A DNA stretch of 64,000 nucleotides from NCBI GenBank assembly GCA_902523515.1, contig CABYZT010000003.1, positions 123,616 to 187,615 of the forward strand. The letters are read 5' to 3'. This document shows, piece after piece, positions 60,590 through 64,000 of this stretch. Source of the stretch: an uncultured Pelagibacteraceae bacterium (GTDB lineage: Bacteria > Pseudomonadota > Alphaproteobacteria > Pelagibacterales > Pelagibacteraceae). The translations under genes were made by a program, and so were the position numbers. The notes beneath the pieces are model-generated. The model had not been told where the DNA came from. It ran no database searches and saw nothing but the letters and a program-made list of their open reading frames with translations. Each line of letters begins with the position of its first letter. The stretch's first letter is position 1.

Positions 60590-61099
60590 TTATCCAATTT
60601 TAATTGTTTTTGCATCAACGAATTCATATTTAGGCACTTCCATATTCCAAGGTGCTGGTCCTTTTCTAATTCTTCCAGAAGTATCATAATGAGATCCATG
60701 ACATGGACAGAACCACCCATTATAATCACCTTTATCATTTAGAGGTACGCATCCAAGGTGCGTACATACACCTAACATAACAAGCCACTCGGGGTTTTTT
60801 GCTCTATCTTCATCTTTTTCTGGATGAATTAAATCCTCCATCTTTACGGCTCTTGCCTCATCAATTTCTTCTTGAGTTCTTCTTCTTATAAAGACTGGTT
60901 TACCTCTCCATAAAACAGTCAATGTATTTCCAGGTGTTAATGAACTTACATCAACCTCTGTACTAGCTAATGCTTTAACAGAAGCGTCTGGATTCATTTG
61001 ATCTATCATTGGCCACACCACTGCAGCTGCACCAACAGCTCCTACAGCTGTGGTAGCTGTAAATAAAAAATCTCTTCTTTTTGTTTTTTTTTCAGACAC
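60590..61099 (-). CDS. petA: Rieske iron-sulfur protein of the bc1 complex
   Basis: 2Fe-2S subunit that moves electrons from ubiquinol to cytochrome c1. 169 residues. The N-terminus has a twin-arginine pattern ([20 protein letters not shown]) serving as Tat signal and uncleaved membrane anchor. Cluster ligands lie in CTHLGC and CPCHGSHYD, and the proline loop follows in [10 protein letters not shown]. The start is GTG at 61099. First gene of the petABC operon; 92 nt separate it from the divergent trmL, with two palindromes there. Confident. Confidence 0.97.
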   Translation of the reverse strand: MSEKKTKRRDFLFTATTAVGAVGAAAVVWPMIDQMNPDASVKALASTEVDVSSLTPGNTLTVLWRGKPVFIRRRTQEEIDEARAVKMEDLIHPEKDEDRAKNPEWLVMLGVCTHLGCVPLNDKGDYNGWFCPCHGSHYDTSGRIRKGPAPWNMEVPKYEFVDAKTIKIG

Positions 61100-61145
61100 T
61101 TTTAGTAGCTTTTATTATTATCTCTTTTTGATTTAAAATAGTTAA

Positions 61146-61161
61146 TATACGAATTCATATA
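61146..61161. repeat. Near-perfect palindrome in the petA-trmL divergent region
   Basis: TATACGAATTCATATA pairs with itself at 14 of 16 positions around an EcoRI-like centre. It lies 47 nt ahead of the petA start and 30 nt ahead of trmL, a suitable place for a regulator of the bc1 operon. Just inside its right half is a TATAAT box (61158-61163) that could be a trmL -10, though no good -35 is seen. A chance match in AT-rich DNA is possible. Confidence 0.35.
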
Positions 61162-61164
61162 ATA

Positions 61165-61180
61165 TAAAATAATTATTTTA
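61165..61180. repeat. Perfect 16-bp AT palindrome upstream of trmL
   Basis: TAAAATAATTATTTTA is a perfect palindrome 12 nt before the trmL ATG, next to the previous palindrome. It might be a second operator half or a hairpin in the trmL leader. Composition makes such palindromes frequent here, so weight is low. Confidence 0.3.
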
Positions 61181-61191
61181 CTACTGAAAGA

Positions 61192-61665
61192 ATGACACAT
61201 AATTCAACAATTTTAGGACCCAAAATAGCTTTGTATGAGCCTGATATACCTCAGAATACTGCTGCAATCATAAGAACTTGTGCTTGTTTGGGTGCTAAAC
61301 TAGAAATAATTGAACCATGTGGCTTTCTATTATCAGATAAACGATTTAAAAGGGTGGTTATGGACTATATGGACTATAGTCAAATAGAATTTTATCAAAG
61401 TTCTGAAAAATTTTTTGAGGCAAAGAAGAAACAAAGAATCGTATTGATGACAACTAAGGGTTCAATAAATTATACTAAATTTAAATTTAAGCCTGATGAT
61501 ACTATTTTGTTTGGAAGAGAAAGTGCTGGGGTACCCGAAGAGGTTCATAAAATTATTAAAAATCGTTTAAAAATACCAATGAATAGCCAAGTAAGATCTC
61601 TTAATATTGCATCGTCTGTTGCCATTGTTTTGGCAGAAAGTTTGCGTCAAATAGAATTAATATAA
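61192..61665 (+). CDS. trmL: tRNA (cytidine/uridine-34 2'-O)-methyltransferase TrmL
   Basis: SPOUT methyltransferase that 2'-O-methylates the wobble base of tRNA-Leu isoacceptors. 157 residues, the usual size. Knot motifs: LYEPDIPQNTAAIIRTCACLGAKLEIIEP, ILFGRESAGVPEEVHK and IPMNSQVRSLNIASSVAIVL. All three conserved SPOUT blocks are intact. Divergent from petA, the first gene of a trmL-hemF-greA run with 1-nt spacing to hemF. Confident. Confidence 0.94.
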   Translation: MTHNSTILGPKIALYEPDIPQNTAAIIRTCACLGAKLEIIEPCGFLLSDKRFKRVVMDYMDYSQIEFYQSSEKFFEAKKKQRIVLMTTKGSINYTKFKFKPDDTILFGRESAGVPEEVHKIIKNRLKIPMNSQVRSLNIASSVAIVLAESLRQIELI

Positions 61666-61666
61666 A

Positions 61667-62494
61667 ATGGACATTTCAATCAAAAAGGACTTAGCGAGTA
61701 ACTGGTTTAAGCTATTACAAAATGCAATATGCGACGACATTTTAAAAATTGAGGAAAATAAAGTAAATTTTGAATCAACTTCTTGGAAAAGAAGCAATAA
61801 AAAAGATGAGGGTGGTGGTGAATATAGAATTCTTAAAAGTGGAAAAATTTTTGAAAAAGTAGGAGTAAATTTTTCTAAAGTTTATGGAAAATTTCCTAAG
61901 CAATTTCAAAAGAATATACCAGGGGCAAGTAAAGATCCTAGATTTTGGGCATCAGGAATATCAATAGTTATGCACATGCAAAATCCCCATATTCCTGCAA
62001 TGCATTTTAATACCAGATTTATTTGTACAACTAAGAATTGGTTTGGTGGAGGTATGGATGTAACCCCAGCAATAAAAGATGAAAAAGAGAAGAAAAACTT
62101 TCATAAAATATTAAAGGCAATGTGCGATAGACATAATAAAAATTATTATAAAAAATATAAAAAGTGGTGTGATGAATATTTTTATTTACCTCACAGAAAA
62201 GAAGCAAGAGGAATAGGTGGAATCTTTTTTGACTATAAAAATGATAATTTTGAAAATGACTTTAAATTTGTCAGAGATGTTGGTGTTACATTTCAAATGC
62301 TATTTAATGAAATAATTAAAAAAAAATTAAAAAGAAAATGGACTTTAAAAGATAAAGAGTTTCAGTATATTAAAAGAGGTCGATACGCAGAATTTAATTT
62401 GCTCTATGATAGAGGAACAAAATTTGGGCTACAAACTGGTGGTAATGTTGAGGGAATTTTGATGTCATTACCTCCAGTTGCAAAATGGAAATAA
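61667..62494 (+). CDS. hemF: Oxygen-dependent coproporphyrinogen III oxidase
   Basis: Aerobic oxidative decarboxylation of coproporphyrinogen III in heme synthesis. 275 residues, slightly shorter than usual (about 300). Motifs: [55 protein letters not shown], and the C-terminal [33 protein letters not shown] block split across conserved strands. The gene implies an oxic lifestyle and lies beside the cytochrome bc1 operon that needs heme. greA starts 5 nt after its end. Confidence 0.95.
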   Translation: MDISIKKDLASNWFKLLQNAICDDILKIEENKVNFESTSWKRSNKKDEGGGEYRILKSGKIFEKVGVNFSKVYGKFPKQFQKNIPGASKDPRFWASGISIVMHMQNPHIPAMHFNTRFICTTKNWFGGGMDVTPAIKDEKEKKNFHKILKAMCDRHNKNYYKKYKKWCDEYFYLPHRKEARGIGGIFFDYKNDNFENDFKFVRDVGVTFQMLFNEIIKKKLKRKWTLKDKEFQYIKRGRYAEFNLLYDRGTKFGLQTGGNVEGILMSLPPVAKWK

Positions 62495-62499
62495 AAAAA

Positions 62500-62976
62500 A
62501 TGGATAAAGAGCCAATAACATTAAACGGATTAAATAAACTAAAAGAAGAATTAGTTTTTTTAAAAGAAAAAAAAAGACCTGAGATAGTAGCTGCAATTGC
62601 TGAAGCGAGATCCCATGGAGACCTTAAAGAAAATGCTGAATATCATGCAGCTAAAGAAGAACAATCTCATAACGAGGGAAGAATTACAGAAATTAACGAT
62701 ATTATTGCAAGAGCAAATGTTATTGACGTTACAAAACTAAACAATGAAGGAAAAGTAATTTTTGGATCTACAGTTTATTTAGAAGATTTAGATACTGGTG
62801 AAAAAATAAATTATAAAATTGTTGGAAGAGATGAGGCAGATTTAAAACAAAAACTAATTTTCTTTCAATCACCAATTGGCAAAGGTTTGATTGGAAAAAA
62901 TAAAAGTGATTTAGTTGAAATAAATACACCTTCTGGTGTAAAAAATTTTGAAATTAAAGACGTTAAATATATTTAA
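62500..62976 (+). CDS. greA: Transcription elongation factor GreA
   Basis: Rescues backtracked RNA polymerase by stimulating transcript cleavage. 158 residues from the ATG at 62500, the canonical GreA length; an upstream in-frame ATG at 62485 would add MEIKK and overlap hemF. The N-terminal coiled coil carries the acidic tip [16 protein letters not shown], and the C-terminal FKBP-like domain has [14 protein letters not shown] and [14 protein letters not shown]. Its stop overlaps the convergent nucleotidyltransferase by 4 nt. Confident. Confidence 0.96.
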   Translation: MDKEPITLNGLNKLKEELVFLKEKKRPEIVAAIAEARSHGDLKENAEYHAAKEEQSHNEGRITEINDIIARANVIDVTKLNNEGKVIFGSTVYLEDLDTGEKINYKIVGRDEADLKQKLIFFQSPIGKGLIGKNKSDLVEINTPSGVKNFEIKDVKYI

Positions 62977-64000
62977 CTTTTAACTATTTGTTGAACCTGC
63001 TTATCTGAAATTTGAAATCCGTTTTGAACCCAAGTTTCTTCTATCCTTTTTAATTTATTACCTAAAGTTTTGCCCTCAGGAATTTGAAATTTAGACATTA
63101 ATAGATCAGCCCCTATTGGCAAAGTTGGAATTTCTTTCTCTTTATAAGTATCTAATAGTTTGATTAGTTTTTTCTCTACTTTGTTTGAGATAAATATTTT
63201 AAAATTAATTATATCTATTACAGCCTGTCGCCCATTAAAATAAAAAAATTTATTCAAGTTTTTCTCTGTAAAGTTGTTTAAAGTTACTTTTTCTCTATAA
63301 AAAAGATCAATTAATTTTAATCTTTTCTTATCTTTGTTGGATATTTTAAATTTATAAAGAAAATAATCAGCATTATCAGTCCCATCAATCACTAAAAGCG
63401 CAATTAAAAATATAAAGTCAATTTTTAAAAAATTCTCTGCAGCATAAGAGTTTTGTTTTTTAAAATTTTTAATATTCTTTAATTGAGGGAAAATTATTTC
63501 TATAAGTTCTAAACTTTCTTTATCTTTGAAGAGTTTTAAAAATCCATTTGAACTAGTTATTTTTTTTAGCTCATCGATTAACCTTTCAGATGATATATTT
63601 GAAATTCCATCAATATTTTTTTTTATATTTTTTACTATTTCTGACTGGTGCTTGTGATTTGAGTAGTTTAAATAAAATCTTAAATACCTTAAAATACGCA
63701 AATAATCCTCTTGAATTCTTTTTTCCGCATTGCCAATAAAATTAATACAACCATCCTCCAAATCTTTTTTACCATTAAATGGATCAAATAAATTACCATC
63801 ACCATCTGCATAAATTGAATTGATAGTAAAATCCCTTCTAGAGGCATCTTCCTTCCAATCTAAAGAGAATTCTACTTCCGCATGCCTTCCATCAGTTGAG
63901 ACGTCTTTCCTTAAAGAAGTAATTTCATATTTATATTCATCAATTATTGCTGTTATAGTTCCGTGTTCAATTCCTGTTTCGTAATAACTTATTTGTTTGT
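62973..64000 (-). CDS. CCA-adding/poly(A) polymerase family nucleotidyltransferase, 5' part outside window
   Basis: Class II nucleotidyltransferase of the tRNA CCA-adding/poly(A) polymerase family. The frame continues beyond the first internal start to the window edge: the last bases on the minus strand read [29 protein letters not shown] and [19 protein letters not shown], the conserved middle of the polymerase head, so the catalytic GxGS-DxD motif lies outside the window. [14 protein letters not shown] follows as the neck helix. The tRNAs here have CCA encoded, so repair rather than de novo addition is likely. It converges with greA (4-nt overlap). The subtype, CCA-adding or PAP-like, is not decided. 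Confidence 0.9.
   Translation of the reverse strand, partial: KQISYYETGIEHGTITAIIDEYKYEITSLRKDVSTDGRHAEVEFSLDWKEDASRRDFTINSIYADGDGNLFDPFNGKKDLEDGCINFIGNAEKRIQEDYLRILRYLRFYLNYSNHKHQSEIVKNIKKNIDGISNISSERLIDELKKITSSNGFLKLFKDKESLELIEIIFPQLKNIKNFKKQNSYAAENFLKIDFIFLIALLVIDGTDNADYFLYKFKISNKDKKRLKLIDLFYREKVTLNNFTEKNLNKFFYFNGRQAVIDIINFKIFISNKVEKKLIKLLDTYKEKEIPTLPIGADLLMSKFQIPEGKTLGNKLKRIEETWVQNGFQISDKQVQQIVKS

Overview
The window is a strongly AT-rich, very densely packed bacterial chromosome segment. Protein sequences and gene order are alphaproteobacterial and match the streamlined marine SAR11 clade (Candidatus Pelagibacter-like): most spacers are tiny, same-strand genes often overlap by 1-23 nt, and every convergent protein-coding gene pair overlaps at its 3' ends. 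Both edges cut genes: fumC at the left and a CCA-adding/poly(A) polymerase family gene at the right. I see no insertion sequences, prophage or CRISPR array.

Layout. 1-6.2 kb: fumarase (partial), an AsmA-like protein, UvrD helicase, Xaa-Pro aminopeptidase. 6.2-27.1 kb: one long minus-strand cell-wall and division cluster (dcw) read mraZ, ftsZ, rsmH, ftsL, ftsI, murE-murF fusion, mraY, murD, ftsW, murG, murC, murB, ddl, ftsQ, a shrunken ftsA-like gene, lpxC, bamD, ligA. In front of mraZ there is a good sigma-70 promoter whose -10 is embedded in three TGGGN boxes with 5-nt spacers, the known MraZ operator architecture. 27.3-30.2 kb: RNase P RNA, a peptidoglycan amidase, mlaA and mlaC, and two tRNAs (CAU, and an odd Val-GAC). 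30.2-34.3 kb: rpoD, dnaG and a YqeY-like gene. 34.4-38.8 kb: carAB. 38.8-43.2 kb: a 2OG-Fe(II) oxygenase-like protein, an ELM1-family protein, trxB, a small NAD(P)-binding protein, aspartate aminotransferase. 43.3-49.9 kb: uvrB, a pteridine-reductase-like SDR, folB, uvrC, pgsA, ilvE. 49.9-52.6 kb: a MarR-type regulator, a PetR-like response regulator, a histidine kinase, a UbiK-like protein. 52.6-58.6 kb: lgt, a MidA-like methyltransferase, pgeF, prs, rplY, pth, ychF. 58.5-64 kb: the cytochrome bc1 operon petABC on the minus strand, then trmL, hemF, greA and the partial nucleotidyltransferase.

How it works together. The central block supplies nearly the whole lipid-II pathway plus the septal synthase and the tubulin ring protein under what looks like one autoregulated promoter. 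The most unusual part is the divisome wiring. ftsZ has moved to the front of the cluster behind mraZ. The gene in the ftsA position encodes only about 232 residues, aligning by eye to the FtsA 1A-start plus 1C interaction domain and ending in an amphipathic helix, with the actin-type ATPase half missing. Other features worth a second look are a tRNA-Val(GAC) with a rewritten D-loop/T-loop elbow, a DnaG primase that has lost most of its zinc ligands, a MurE-MurF fusion, and an SDR with a pteridine-reductase catalytic triad next to folB. All functional calls rest on reading the sequence and on family knowledge; no database search was run.
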